A stretch of DNA of 64,000 nt from SIAQ01 sp963767835 (GTDB lineage: Bacteria > Planctomycetota > Planctomycetia > Gemmatales > Gemmataceae), in the NCBI GenBank assembly GCA_963767835.1, contig CAVYFY010000004.1, positions 90,192-154,191 of the forward strand. Direction: 5' to 3'. A program made the translations under genes and the position numbers. Of the stretch, positions 34,973 to 42,981 are shown piece after piece (the first letter of the stretch is position 1; every line of letters starts with the position of its first letter). Below the pieces are notes generated by a model. It was given only the letters and a program-made list of their open reading frames with translations, had not been told where the DNA came from and did no database searches.

Positions 34973-36316
34973 TTAGTAGATCGCTTCCTCCATCGGCAGC
35001 GCGTCGGGTTGCTTCTCGGCCTGGGTGTCGGCTTCGCCGAACAACCAAGTCCGGACGTACTCGGCAACGGCTCGCAGGCGGGCGTCGTCGATATGTTCGC
35101 GGTACACGTCGTCGATGCTTTCGTCCGCGTGGCCCATGACGAGCCGCACCGCTGGGAAATCGCGCGTGGCGTCGGCGATAGTGCGGAAGGTGTGCCTCAG
35201 GGCGTAGAAGCCCAGGCCCGGCCGACAGGTGTTCTCCCACGTTTGCTTGGTGGTCGGTTTCCACCCGCAATCGCAGCGTTCGGCGTCCGTGGCGTTGACC
35301 TTGCCGCAGGCAGGGCAGCGGGGCCGCTTGAGCAGCTTGCCCATCTCCAGCGTCACCGCGCCAGAGATGCCGCCGTCCGACCACGAGTTGCCGTACTTCG
35401 TGATGAACACCCCGGCGGCGTCGGCCTTGTCCTTCGGCGTCGGCCGCTCGGCGAGCGCCGCCCTCAACGCTTCAATCGTTTCCGGCCACAGGAAGGCGCG
35501 GCGCTCGATGCCGGTCTTCGGCCTTGGGAAAGTCACCCAGTCGGCATCCAGGTCGATTGCCGATTGCGTCAGGTGCCCGCAATCCGCGTTGCCGAACGCG
35601 GCGTTGATGCCGAGCAGGATCATCGCCTTGAGCGGTACGCCGGCGGCGTCGATCAGCGCCCGCAGCTCCTTCGCCTCGAATAGCCGCTTGCCTCTCTTGG
35701 CGCGGTGCAACCGCATGACGCGCTTGCCCGGCTTCCTGAACTCGTCGCCGTACCGGACGGGCTTGTCGATAAAGCCCTGGCCGAGCGCGTACTTGAAGAC
35801 CGTCCGAACCTTCTGGATTTCGTTGCCGAGCCGGACGGGGCCGAATTGCTTTGCCAGGTCCTCCCGCAGCGCCTCGAAGTCGTCGGCTGCGAGGTCAACC
35901 ACGAGCCGGTCCTTGCCGAACCTTGCGACGAGTCGGTCTGTCGTTTGCTTGTACTCGGCGAACATCCGCGCCGACATCTCACCCGCTTCGATCTTTTGCT
36001 GCTTGGCGGTCAGGAACCGATTGCACAAGTCTTTGATGGTCAGCGCATCTCCCTTGACGCGGGGGGGTCGGCCGGCGTGCAGGTCGGCGGCGGCGGCCTT
36101 GTACTGTTCGAGGGCTTCCTGCCATCCGTCGCCTTGGAGCCGCGTCAGCTTGCCGTTGACGACGCGCGCCCACTTACCGAAGTAGTGGATTCTGCCGCGA
36201 ATCTTCTTCTGCCAGGTGCCGCTGGCGTGGGGGGAAAGGGGGAAGTCGGGATACGGTTTCTTGGGCCGCCCGATGGTCGCTTTACGGGACCCCGGCTTCT
36301 GGGTAGACTGAGACAT
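34973..36316 (-). CDS. Tyrosine-type site-specific recombinase with a zinc-ribbon insertion
   Basis: This intact 447-residue protein ends 177 bases from the tRNA-Arg gene and is transcribed away from it. The N-terminal arm-binding part ('GTWQKKIRGRIHYFGKWARV') and the core-binding domain ('LTIKDLCNRFLTAKQQKIEA') precede the catalytic domain. That domain has 'FPRPKTGIERRAFLW' (the beta-hairpin Lys), 'FYALRHTFRTIADA' (His-x-x-Arg), 'RLVMGHADESIDDVYREHI' (His and the nucleophilic Tyr). A Cys-rich ribbon, 'CPACGKVNATDAERCDCG', is inserted before box II. The box I region reads 'GINAAFGNADCGHL', without an obvious Arg, as in many planctomycete relatives. It probably integrates an element at the tRNA-Arg. 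Confidence 0.9.
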   Translation of the reverse strand: MSQSTQKPGSRKATIGRPKKPYPDFPLSPHASGTWQKKIRGRIHYFGKWARVVNGKLTRLQGDGWQEALEQYKAAAADLHAGRPPRVKGDALTIKDLCNRFLTAKQQKIEAGEMSARMFAEYKQTTDRLVARFGKDRLVVDLAADDFEALREDLAKQFGPVRLGNEIQKVRTVFKYALGQGFIDKPVRYGDEFRKPGKRVMRLHRAKRGKRLFEAKELRALIDAAGVPLKAMILLGINAAFGNADCGHLTQSAIDLDADWVTFPRPKTGIERRAFLWPETIEALRAALAERPTPKDKADAAGVFITKYGNSWSDGGISGAVTLEMGKLLKRPRCPACGKVNATDAERCDCGWKPTTKQTWENTCRPGLGFYALRHTFRTIADATRDFPAVRLVMGHADESIDDVYREHIDDARLRAVAEYVRTWLFGEADTQAEKQPDALPMEEAIY

Positions 36317-36389
36317 AGCGTCACCTCCGACAAAAGGGTTATTAGGTGGCGTCGCTGCCGGCGGGTGATAACCGCCGGCGGCAACTTTT

Positions 36390-36430
36390 TACTACCTTTC
36401 GTTGTACGGGTAGTAGAATCGGTAGTAAAT
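36390..36430. promoter_or_regulatory. Repeated TACTACC / GGTAGTA motifs beside the integrase
   Basis: Between the recombinase start and the tRNA lie TACTACC (36390-36396), GGGTAGTAG (36408-36416) and GGTAGTAAAT (36421-36430). Their spacing and position fit arm-type binding sites for the recombinase. The same word forms a palindrome at 59739-59756 next to another tRNA-Arg. The role is inference. Confidence 0.35.
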
Positions 36431-36493
36431 AGGAAAAATGGCGTTTTTCAAGAAAGTGAAAAATCGCGAATAACAACGTAATAACCAAGGTTT

Positions 36494-36566
36494 GCCCCCG
36501 TAGCTCAGGGGATAGAGCATCGGTTTCCTAAACCGAGGGTCGCAGGTTCGAATCCTGCCGGGGGTA
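36494..36566 (+). tRNA. tRNA-Arg (anticodon CCT)
   Basis: A full cloverleaf of 73 bases. The acceptor stem pairs GCCCCCG with CGGGGGT (one G-U). The D arm is GCTC...GAGC. The anticodon stem TCGGT/ACCGA encloses the loop TTCCTAA with anticodon CCT. The T arm CAGGTTCGAATCCTG is complete and the discriminator base is A. CCA is not encoded. The neighbouring recombinase suggests this gene is an integration site. Confidence 0.95.
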
Positions 36567-36712
36567 CTTGTCAGACAAGAGTTTACAGCGAATAATAAAT
36601 CTCTGGCTGATGCGTCTTTTCTGACCGGTCAGAGAAATATCCCCGCCTCGGCTGCCACCGAAACGGGGGTCCAGCGGCCTTCCGGCACGCCTATGCACCC
36701 GGAGGGCATTCC

Positions 36713-37090
36713 ATGCCTCAGTTTCCCAAACCGTTTTTCGTCAAGGCTCGCGGCGTCTGGCGCGTCCAGATCGCCGGCAAACAACACAATCTCGGTTCTG
36801 ACCGCGAAAAGGCGTTCCGCCGCTACCACGAGTTAATGCAAGCGCCGAAGACCGTCGTGGCGGAACTTGTCGTCGGCGTCATCGACGCCTTCCTCGAATG
36901 GTGTCAGCGGCACCGCGCGAAGCGAACCTATGAAGGCCACCTTTGGCACCTTCAACGATTCGTTCAACAGCTTCCCAACGCGGCTGCCATGACCGTGACC
37001 GAGTTGAAGCCGCATCACGTCCTTGCCTGGGTGGACGCAAGCACGCATCAATGTCAACTGGTCGCACCGCCTCAACACCGAATGCACGCC
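36713..37090 (+). pseudogene. N-terminal remnant of a second tyrosine recombinase
   Basis: From the ATG at 36713 the frame gives 'MPQFPKPFFVKARGVWRVQI', 'LGSDREKAFRRYHELMQAPK', 'FLEWCQRHRAKRTYEGHLWH' and 'VTELKPHHVLAWVDAS', the arm-binding and core-binding domains of planctomycete integrases. After about 37045 the reading loses all similarity; the catalytic domain is missing and the sequence joins a reverse-oriented DUF4058 fragment. It stands on the other side of the tRNA-Arg from the intact recombinase. Confidence 0.6.
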
Positions 37091-37111
37091 GATCGAGCGC
37101 CATGCAGTCCT

Positions 37112-37468
37112 TTATTTCATCGAGCAGGGCCTGCCCGGCTCGGATCCCATACGGACTTCGATAAACGGTTCGCGCCGCTGCTCGGCCCAATACTCGACTC
37201 GAAGAGCGGGATCGGCTTCCAGGACCGCAGTCATGCCGTCGCGTTCCTTCTTTTTTCGAGCATGCTTGACGACAAAAACGTCTGGGTACATCCCCTTCGG
37301 CGGCGTCGCCACGTAGACGCGCTCTCCAAGATCCGCAAAGTAATCCTCCGGCAAAAGAGAATCGATTGTATCCGCGAGATAGGTGATGAATCGTTGATGG
37401 AAACTCTGCCAACGAGACGGTTTTTCCAGAAACGGATTCATGCCAGGAAACGGATTCGCCATTGGCAT
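37112..37468 (-). pseudogene. DUF4058 family protein, C-terminally truncated
   Basis: The minus-strand ATG at 37468 starts 'MPMANPFPGMNPFLEKPSRW', 'FHQRFITYLADTIDSLLPED', 'YVATPPKGMYPDVFVVKHAR'. The 'NPFPGMNPFLE' opening followed by a Trp and a His-Arg helix is characteristic of DUF4058, a family common in planctomycetes and cyanobacteria with unknown function. The family is normally about 250 residues; here about 110 remain before the frame meets the integrase remnant near 37112. Confidence 0.6.
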
Positions 37469-37594
37469 CGCCTCCAGGGATTGCTGCTATTATGCCAAAA
37501 GCACGCCGACGTGCAAAGAGAAAGCCCGAATAACGGCTGTCGTCGTGCGCCCGCCCCGCATAGGATGATGTGAGATATCGAGGTTTGCGCATTC

Positions 37595-38362
37595 ATGCAG
37601 CTCTCAGGCAACACGTTTCTGGTCAGCGGCGGCGCCTCCGGTCTCGGCGCGGCTTGTGTGCGCATGCTGGCTAGCGCCGGCGCCAATGTCGTCATCGCCG
37701 ATCTCAATCGCACGGCTGGCGAAGCGCTGGCGGCGGAACTGGGAGCAGGCGTTCGCTTTGTCGTTACCGATGTCACCGATGAAGCAAGCGTGGAAGCTGC
37801 CGCTTCAACCGCCGTGCAATCCTTTGGCGCCTTGCACGGTTCGATCCAGTGCGCCGGTATTGTCCTGGCCGAGAAAGTGCACGGCAAGACCGGCCCCAAT
37901 CCGCTCGCCGGTTTCATCAAGACGATTCAGATCAACCTGATCGGCACTTACAATGTCGTCCGCCTGGCCACGGCAGCGATGATGCGAAACGCACCGAACC
38001 GAGGCGGCGAGCGCGGCGTCGTTATCAACACCGCTTCGGTCGCCGCCTACGACGGCCAGATCGGCCAGGCCGCTTATGCCGCGTCCAAGGGAGGCATCGT
38101 CAGCATGACCTTGCCGCTGGCGCGCGAGTTGGCCCGTCACAGCATCCGCGTCATGGCCATCGCGCCGGGCATCTTCGACACGCCGCTGCTCGCCGGTTTG
38201 CCCGAACCCGCCCGGCAATCGCTAGCCCAGCAAGTGCCGTTCCCGCCGCGCCTCGGTCGCCCCGACGAATACGCGGCCCTGGTGCGGCACATCCTCGAAA
38301 ACGAAATGATCAACGGCGAAGTGATTCGTCTCGACGGGGCCCTGCGGATGGCGGCGAAATGA
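37595..38362 (+). CDS. Short-chain dehydrogenase, 3-hydroxyacyl-CoA dehydrogenase type-2 like
   Basis: A 255-residue SDR with the NAD-binding motif 'LVSGGASGLGAACVRM', the acidic residue after beta-2 ('VVIADLN') that favours NAD(H), 'QCAGIV', and the catalytic Ser-Tyr-Lys in 'INTASVAAYDGQIGQAAYAA' followed by 'SKGG'. The C-terminal 'APGIFDTPLLAGLP' and 'EYAALVRHILENEMINGEVI' match the HSD17B10/FadB2x group acting on 3-hydroxyacyl-CoA. It may serve fatty-acid or branched amino-acid breakdown. It is the first gene of the intact stretch to the right of the mobile zone and ends 46 bases before the archease gene. Confidence 0.87.
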   Translation: MQLSGNTFLVSGGASGLGAACVRMLASAGANVVIADLNRTAGEALAAELGAGVRFVVTDVTDEASVEAAASTAVQSFGALHGSIQCAGIVLAEKVHGKTGPNPLAGFIKTIQINLIGTYNVVRLATAAMMRNAPNRGGERGVVINTASVAAYDGQIGQAAYAASKGGIVSMTLPLARELARHSIRVMAIAPGIFDTPLLAGLPEPARQSLAQQVPFPPRLGRPDEYAALVRHILENEMINGEVIRLDGALRMAAK

Positions 38363-38407
38363 GCGGTTGCACGGCATTGTGCGAACGCTAAATGGGGACC
38401 GGACAAC

Positions 38408-38818
38408 ATGCACGAAACCTTCGAGCACACCGCCGATCTGGGCCTGCGCATCCGCGCTGCCGATCTCGACACGCTTTTTGTCGAGGCGGCGCAAGCTCTC
38501 TTCGGCGCCATCGTCGAAGATTTGGCCACGGTGCGGCCGCTTCAGAAAATCGATGTGCGGGTGGATGGCAAAGAAATCGATTTCCTCCTCTTCGATTGGC
38601 TGCGCGAATTGCTCTACCATTTCGACGCCGACCATCTTCTGCTTGGCAAATTCGCGGTTCACGTCACCGACGCCGGCCTGACCGCGAGCGCCTGGGGCGA
38701 ACCGCTCGATCGCGCACGGCACAATTTGGAGCACGAAGTCAAGGCAATCACCTATCACGGCCTGCGCGTCGAAAAAGTCGGCGAGGAATGGGAAGCGGAG
38801 GTGATCGTCGATATTTGA
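38408..38818 (+). CDS. Archease (RNA ligase activator)
   Basis: A 136-residue protein with 'MHETFEHTADLGLRIRAADL', 'LFVEAAQALFGAIVED', 'EIDFLLFDWLRELLYHFDAD', 'EVKAITYHGLRVEK' and the closing 'EVIVDI' that completes the metal site. This is the full length of archease, the small protein that speeds guanylation and turnover of the RNA ligase RtcB. No rtcB is present here, but the RNA cyclase gene rtcA lies 2.3 kb downstream. A role in RNA repair is inferred from the family. Confidence 0.9.
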   Translation: MHETFEHTADLGLRIRAADLDTLFVEAAQALFGAIVEDLATVRPLQKIDVRVDGKEIDFLLFDWLRELLYHFDADHLLLGKFAVHVTDAGLTASAWGEPLDRARHNLEHEVKAITYHGLRVEKVGEEWEAEVIVDI

Positions 38819-38899
38819 CGCCGTGATCCGCGCAAGGTTCTGCTACTTGTGCGTCATGGTATAATGGCTTATCGCTCGCTCGTGCTTGAGGAGAACTCC

Positions 38900-40543
38900 A
38901 TGCGCTCTCGAATCGTTGCGTCCGCCAAAGCCATCCTGGCCAAAGTAATCGGTTCCCCCTATTTCGCAAGCGCCGGCATTGTGTTGCTGGCCGCTGGGTT
39001 CACTTACCTGGCGTCTTTCCTTGAACCGCCAAGCGTTCAGGCCGCGCTGCCGCAGCCAAAATACCCTGATGCGCCCGATCTGGTCGGCGGCGCCGATTGG
39101 TTCAACACCGAGAAGCCGATCCGTCTCGCCGATTTGCGCGGCCGAATCGTCCTGCTCGATTTCTGGACCTTGTGCTGCATCAATTGCATCCACACGCTTC
39201 CCGATCTCGCCACCATCGAAGCCCGCTATCCCGGCGTTGTCGTGGTCATCGGCATTCACACGCCCAAGTTCGACAACGAGAAGAAATCCGCCAGCGTTCA
39301 GAAAGCGATCCTGCGCTACGAGATCAAACATCCGGTCGTTAGCGACGCTGATCGCAAGATCTGGAACGCTTACGGGGCCAACCATTGGCCCACGCTGGTG
39401 CTGATCGACCCCGACGGCAAGTTCCGTGACTTCGCCAAGGGGGAGGGGCATCTCGATGGCGTGGACAAAGCCATCAAGGCGCTCATCAAGGAATTTGAAG
39501 GAACGGGGAAGCTCAAGAAGACGCCGATCAACTTCAAGCTGACCAGCGAGAAAGCGATCAGCGGGCTCAGCTTCCCCGGCAAGGTACTGGCCGACGCCGG
39601 CTCGAAGCGCCTTTTCATCGCTGACAGCACCAATCACCGCGTCGTCATCACCGACTTTGATGGCAAGAAAATCGCCATCGCCGGCAGCGGCAAGGAAGGC
39701 TTCAAGGACGGCTCCTTCGCCGAGGCCCAGTTCAGCGATCCGCAAGGCATGGCCCTTGACGGCGAGATCCTCTATGTCGCCGACCGCAAGAATCACATGA
39801 TCCGCGCTCTCAATCTCAAGGATGAAACTGTCAAGGTGGCCGCGGGCAACGGAACCAAGAAGATGTACGGCCAAGGCCCCAATTCGGGACCGGCGCGCAA
39901 GGTGGCCATCGCCAGCCCGTGGGACATCCTCCTGCACAACAAGCGCCTCTACATCGCCATGGCCGGCACGAACCAGCTTTGGAGCTACGACCCCGCCAAG
40001 GACACCATCGGCGTTTATGCCGGCGACGCCTATGAAGACATCAGGGACGGCCCCTTGAAAACTGCTCGCTTTGCCCAACCCTCTGGCCTCGCTACCGACG
40101 GCAAACGACTTTACTCCGCCGACAGCGAAACCAGCTCCATCCGCTCCGTTCCTCTTTACGGCGCTACCGGCAACGTCTCCACCATCGTCGGTCAGGGCCT
40201 CTTCGAGTTCGGCGACAGGAACGGCACAGGCGAATTCGTCCGCTTGCAACACGCCCTCGGCGTGGCCTACTTCGACGGCAAGCTCTATGTCGCCGACACC
40301 TACAACAGCAAGATTAAGATCATCGATCCCGTCCGGCGAGCGTGCGCCACCTTCTACGAAGGCCCCAACAAGTTGAACGAGCCCGGCGGCCTGAGCGTCG
40401 CCGCCGGCAAGATGTACGTCGCCGACACCAATAACCACCGCATTCAGGTGATCGACATGCAATCGAGGGAATCATCGACGCTGCAATTGCAAGGCGTCGA
40501 TCCGGTGCACCGCGAGGTGGGCAGCCCATCGGACAAGAAGTGA
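38900..40543 (+). CDS. Thioredoxin-like and NHL-repeat protein, membrane anchored (NHLRC2-like)
   Basis: GAGGAG precedes the ATG at 38900; the longer frame from a GTG at 38849 is unlikely. One hydrophobic segment near residues 20-40 ('FASAGIVLLAAGFTYLASFL') anchors or exports the protein. The thioredoxin-like domain carries 'LLDFWTLCCINCIHTLPDLA', a CCINC variant of the redox motif, and 'GANHWPTLVLIDPDG'. The NHL beta-propeller follows, with blades such as 'RLFIADSTNHRVVITDFDG', 'LYVADRKNHMIRALNL', 'LYVADTYNSKIKIIDPV' and 'MYVADTNNHRIQVIDMQ'. This domain order is that of NHLRC2-type proteins. Function in bacteria is not established. Confidence 0.88.
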   Translation: MRSRIVASAKAILAKVIGSPYFASAGIVLLAAGFTYLASFLEPPSVQAALPQPKYPDAPDLVGGADWFNTEKPIRLADLRGRIVLLDFWTLCCINCIHTLPDLATIEARYPGVVVVIGIHTPKFDNEKKSASVQKAILRYEIKHPVVSDADRKIWNAYGANHWPTLVLIDPDGKFRDFAKGEGHLDGVDKAIKALIKEFEGTGKLKKTPINFKLTSEKAISGLSFPGKVLADAGSKRLFIADSTNHRVVITDFDGKKIAIAGSGKEGFKDGSFAEAQFSDPQGMALDGEILYVADRKNHMIRALNLKDETVKVAAGNGTKKMYGQGPNSGPARKVAIASPWDILLHNKRLYIAMAGTNQLWSYDPAKDTIGVYAGDAYEDIRDGPLKTARFAQPSGLATDGKRLYSADSETSSIRSVPLYGATGNVSTIVGQGLFEFGDRNGTGEFVRLQHALGVAYFDGKLYVADTYNSKIKIIDPVRRACATFYEGPNKLNEPGGLSVAAGKMYVADTNNHRIQVIDMQSRESSTLQLQGVDPVHREVGSPSDKK

Positions 40544-40573
40544 GCTTTGAAAATCCGATCCAGCACCAATTGA

Positions 40574-40966
40574 TCACGTTTTCGGTTTCGGGGGTGTTCC
40601 GTGAGCTGCCACCCATTGGCGCGCGAGGGTAACGCTCAGTCCCTGCGGTCCGTCGGAAGTTGCCTGGACTTTCATCCCGTCGGCCGTCAGCGTGCCAGTC
40701 CAGATGCCATCTGGACCGCGAGTCATGGCGATCTGTGTCCCGTGCGGGAGCGCTTGCAGCGCCTCGCCCTTCGTGGGCATCGCTTCGGCCGCCCGCTTCT
40801 GCTCCAGGTTCAGCTTTTCGACACAGGCGGAGCATCGAGTTTTCTGGAACTTCGCCAGCCGCTGCGCCCGATATTTGTCCACGGCGTAGTGCTGGAATTC
40901 CTGCAAACAACCGCATGCCCGCGCGATCATCGGCCGCGCCACAATCTTGCCCGTCGGTTCCGCCAT
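40574..40966 (-). CDS. Conserved hypothetical protein with CxC and CxxC
   Basis: A 130-residue protein starting at 40966, with GAAGGAGAACG upstream. It has 'ARACGCLQEFQHYAVDKYRA' and 'TRCSACVEKLNLEQKRAAE', which could form a zinc site. A short beta domain follows ('GTQIAMTRGPDGIWTGTLTA') and the basic end 'PPKPKT'. It converges with the Trx-NHL gene, leaving only 30 bases between stops. I recognise it only as a planctomycete-type hypothetical. Confidence 0.6.
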   Translation of the reverse strand: MAEPTGKIVARPMIARACGCLQEFQHYAVDKYRAQRLAKFQKTRCSACVEKLNLEQKRAAEAMPTKGEALQALPHGTQIAMTRGPDGIWTGTLTADGMKVQATSDGPQGLSVTLARQWVAAHGTPPKPKT

Positions 40967-41081
40967 TTTTCGTTCTCCTTCGCTGGGCCGCGTTGGTTCA
41001 TTTTACAAAGTGCCATTAGGATTGGCCCGATTCAGTATTTTTCGCGTGAACTTTGCGGCCATTTCGGTTCTCTTATACCCC

Positions 41082-42113
41082 ATGAGCAACCTGATCGAAA
41101 TCGACGGCGCCCATGGCGAAGGGGGCGGGCAAGTCTTGCGCACCAGCCTGGCGCTGGCTCTCATCACTGGCAAGGCCTTCCGGCTGCGCAACATCCGCGC
41201 GAAACGGTCCAAGCCCGGCCTGCAAGCGCAGCATCTGATGAGCGTCAAGGCGGCGGCACAGATCGGCCAGGCCAAGAGCCGCGGCGCCTGCATCAGCAGC
41301 ATCGATCTCACCTTCGAGCCCGGCCCCGTTTTGCCGGGCAAATACCTCTTCAAGATCGGCACCGCCGGCGCGACCAGCCTGGTATTGCACACGATCTACT
41401 TACCGCTCGCCCTGGCCAGCGGCGAAAGCACGATCACCATCGAAGGGGGCACACACGTCAAGGCTAGCCCTTGCTTTCATTTCCTGGAACGATCCTGGGC
41501 CCCGCGTCTGAAATCGCTCGGCATCGACATCGACGTGAAGTTGGAACGCGTCGGGTTCTACCCGCGCGGCGGCGGCTTGATCCGGGCCACGATCGCGCCC
41601 ATCCAAAGCATCCACTCATTCGCCGGCATGACCACCGCATCCATCGCATCCGCGACCGTTCACGTCGGCGTCGCTGGCTTGCCCGCCCACGTCGGTGATC
41701 GCTTGACGCAGCGTGCAACCATGCGCCTGCGCGATCTCGGCATGTCCGCCGAAGTGCGACGCGAGACCTGGCAAGGCGGTCCCGGTTGCATGCTCGGCGT
41801 CGAACTGCCCACGCAGCCCGCCACGACTTTCTTCTTTGCCCTCGGCGAGCGCGGCAAATCGTCCGAAGCCGTTGCCGATGAGGCCGCAGCGCAGGTCGAG
41901 GCATTCTTGAACGCACAGCCGCTCGGCGTCGATGAGCACAGCGCCGATCAACTACTGTTGCCGCTCGCATTGGCGGAGGGAGCTTCACAGTTCCGCGTGG
42001 CGAATGCGTCATCACATCTGCTGACGAATGCCGACATCATCCGGCATTTTCTGGACCGGCCGATTGAAATCGAAGGCGAGGAAGGGGAACCGGGCTTGGT
42101 GCGGATCTTATGA
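41082..42113 (+). CDS. rtcA: RNA 3'-terminal phosphate cyclase
   Basis: A 343-residue protein from the ATG at 41082, where homology begins with 'IEIDGAHGEGGGQVLRTSLA'. Further motifs are 'RAKRSKPGLQAQHLMSVKAA', 'GTAGATSLVLHTIYLPLALA', 'ERVGFYPRGGGLIRATI' and the region of the catalytic His near residue 286, 'GVDEHSADQLLLPLALAEG'. It converts RNA 3'-phosphates to 2',3'-cyclic phosphates via an adenylated His. With archease upstream it suggests an RNA-repair or tRNA-processing function, though the ligase RtcB is not seen here. Confidence 0.93.
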   Translation: MSNLIEIDGAHGEGGGQVLRTSLALALITGKAFRLRNIRAKRSKPGLQAQHLMSVKAAAQIGQAKSRGACISSIDLTFEPGPVLPGKYLFKIGTAGATSLVLHTIYLPLALASGESTITIEGGTHVKASPCFHFLERSWAPRLKSLGIDIDVKLERVGFYPRGGGLIRATIAPIQSIHSFAGMTTASIASATVHVGVAGLPAHVGDRLTQRATMRLRDLGMSAEVRRETWQGGPGCMLGVELPTQPATTFFFALGERGKSSEAVADEAAAQVEAFLNAQPLGVDEHSADQLLLPLALAEGASQFRVANASSHLLTNADIIRHFLDRPIEIEGEEGEPGLVRIL

Positions 42114-42217
42114 TGGGGCTGCGGTTTGATCCGCTCAACCGCCGGAAACTGAAATACAATGACGGAACGGCACCACTCAAGGCCCGGCTCCTTTGAAAAG
42201 GCAAAAGGCAGAATCCT

Positions 42218-42940
42218 ATGGGAAGAATTTTCGAGAAGCGCAAACACTCCATCTTCAAAACCGCAGCTCAGAACTCGAAGCTCTATTCCAAGTACAGCAA
42301 ACAATTGTACATGGCGGCGAAGAATGGCGTGGCCGACCCGGAAGCCAATCCGGTTCTGCGCAGTTTTGTCGAAAAGGCCAAGCGCGATAATGTGCCGAGC
42401 CATGTGATTGATAAGGCGATCCAGAAAGCCGCTGGCGCGGGGGGCGAGGATTTCCAACCCGTGCGTTATGAGGGGTTTGGTCCCGGCGGCGCGTTAGTCA
42501 TCGTCGATTGCTTGACCGACAACAATACGCGCACTATCTCCGATATTCGCAGTTGTTTCAGCAAGACAGGGTCCAAGTTGGCTGGCAGCGGATCCGTCGT
42601 GATGTCTTTCGATCACGTTGCGGTCCTTTCTTTCAAGGGGGACAATGAGGAGAAAGTGCTGGAGGCCCTGTTCGCTGCGGACGTTGCCGTCGAAGAGATC
42701 GAAAGCAAGGATGGCGCCATTACGGTCTTCGCACCTCCCGCCGAGTTCTACAAAGCCAAAACGGCTTTGCTCGAGGCATTCCCAGGCCTTGAGCTGGAAG
42801 TCCAGGAAATCACTTTCCTCCCGCAGGCAAGCAAGACGCTCAGCGCGGAAGAGTTGGCCTCGTTCGAGAAATTCCTGGGCATGCTGAACGACTGCGATGA
42901 CGTGCAGGAAATTTACCACAATGTTTCCCTTCCGAGTTAA
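42218..42940 (+). CDS. YebC/PmpR family DNA-binding / translation-associated protein
   Basis: A 240-residue protein starting 'MGRIFEKRKHSIFKTAAQNS', with 'NPVLRSFVEKAKRDNVPSHV', 'YEGFGPGGALVIVDCLTDN' and 'GSKLAGSGSVVMSFDH'. It is the YebC/TACO1 fold, full length. The opening differs from the common 'MAGHSKWANI' but is found in a second subfamily. Members act as transcription regulators or as ribosome-associated factors relieving stalling; which applies here cannot be told. Confidence 0.87.
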   Translation: MGRIFEKRKHSIFKTAAQNSKLYSKYSKQLYMAAKNGVADPEANPVLRSFVEKAKRDNVPSHVIDKAIQKAAGAGGEDFQPVRYEGFGPGGALVIVDCLTDNNTRTISDIRSCFSKTGSKLAGSGSVVMSFDHVAVLSFKGDNEEKVLEALFAADVAVEEIESKDGAITVFAPPAEFYKAKTALLEAFPGLELEVQEITFLPQASKTLSAEELASFEKFLGMLNDCDDVQEIYHNVSLPS

Positions 42941-42981
42941 CCTGCATCCAGGTGGCCCCTATTCCTGCCCGATTCAACCAG

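Noticed and set aside
38843..40462. Open frame of 539 codons on the minus strand opposite the thioredoxin-NHL gene
   Set aside because: The plus-strand protein has clear domains and ribosome site; the antisense frame is a by-product of G+C-rich third positions.
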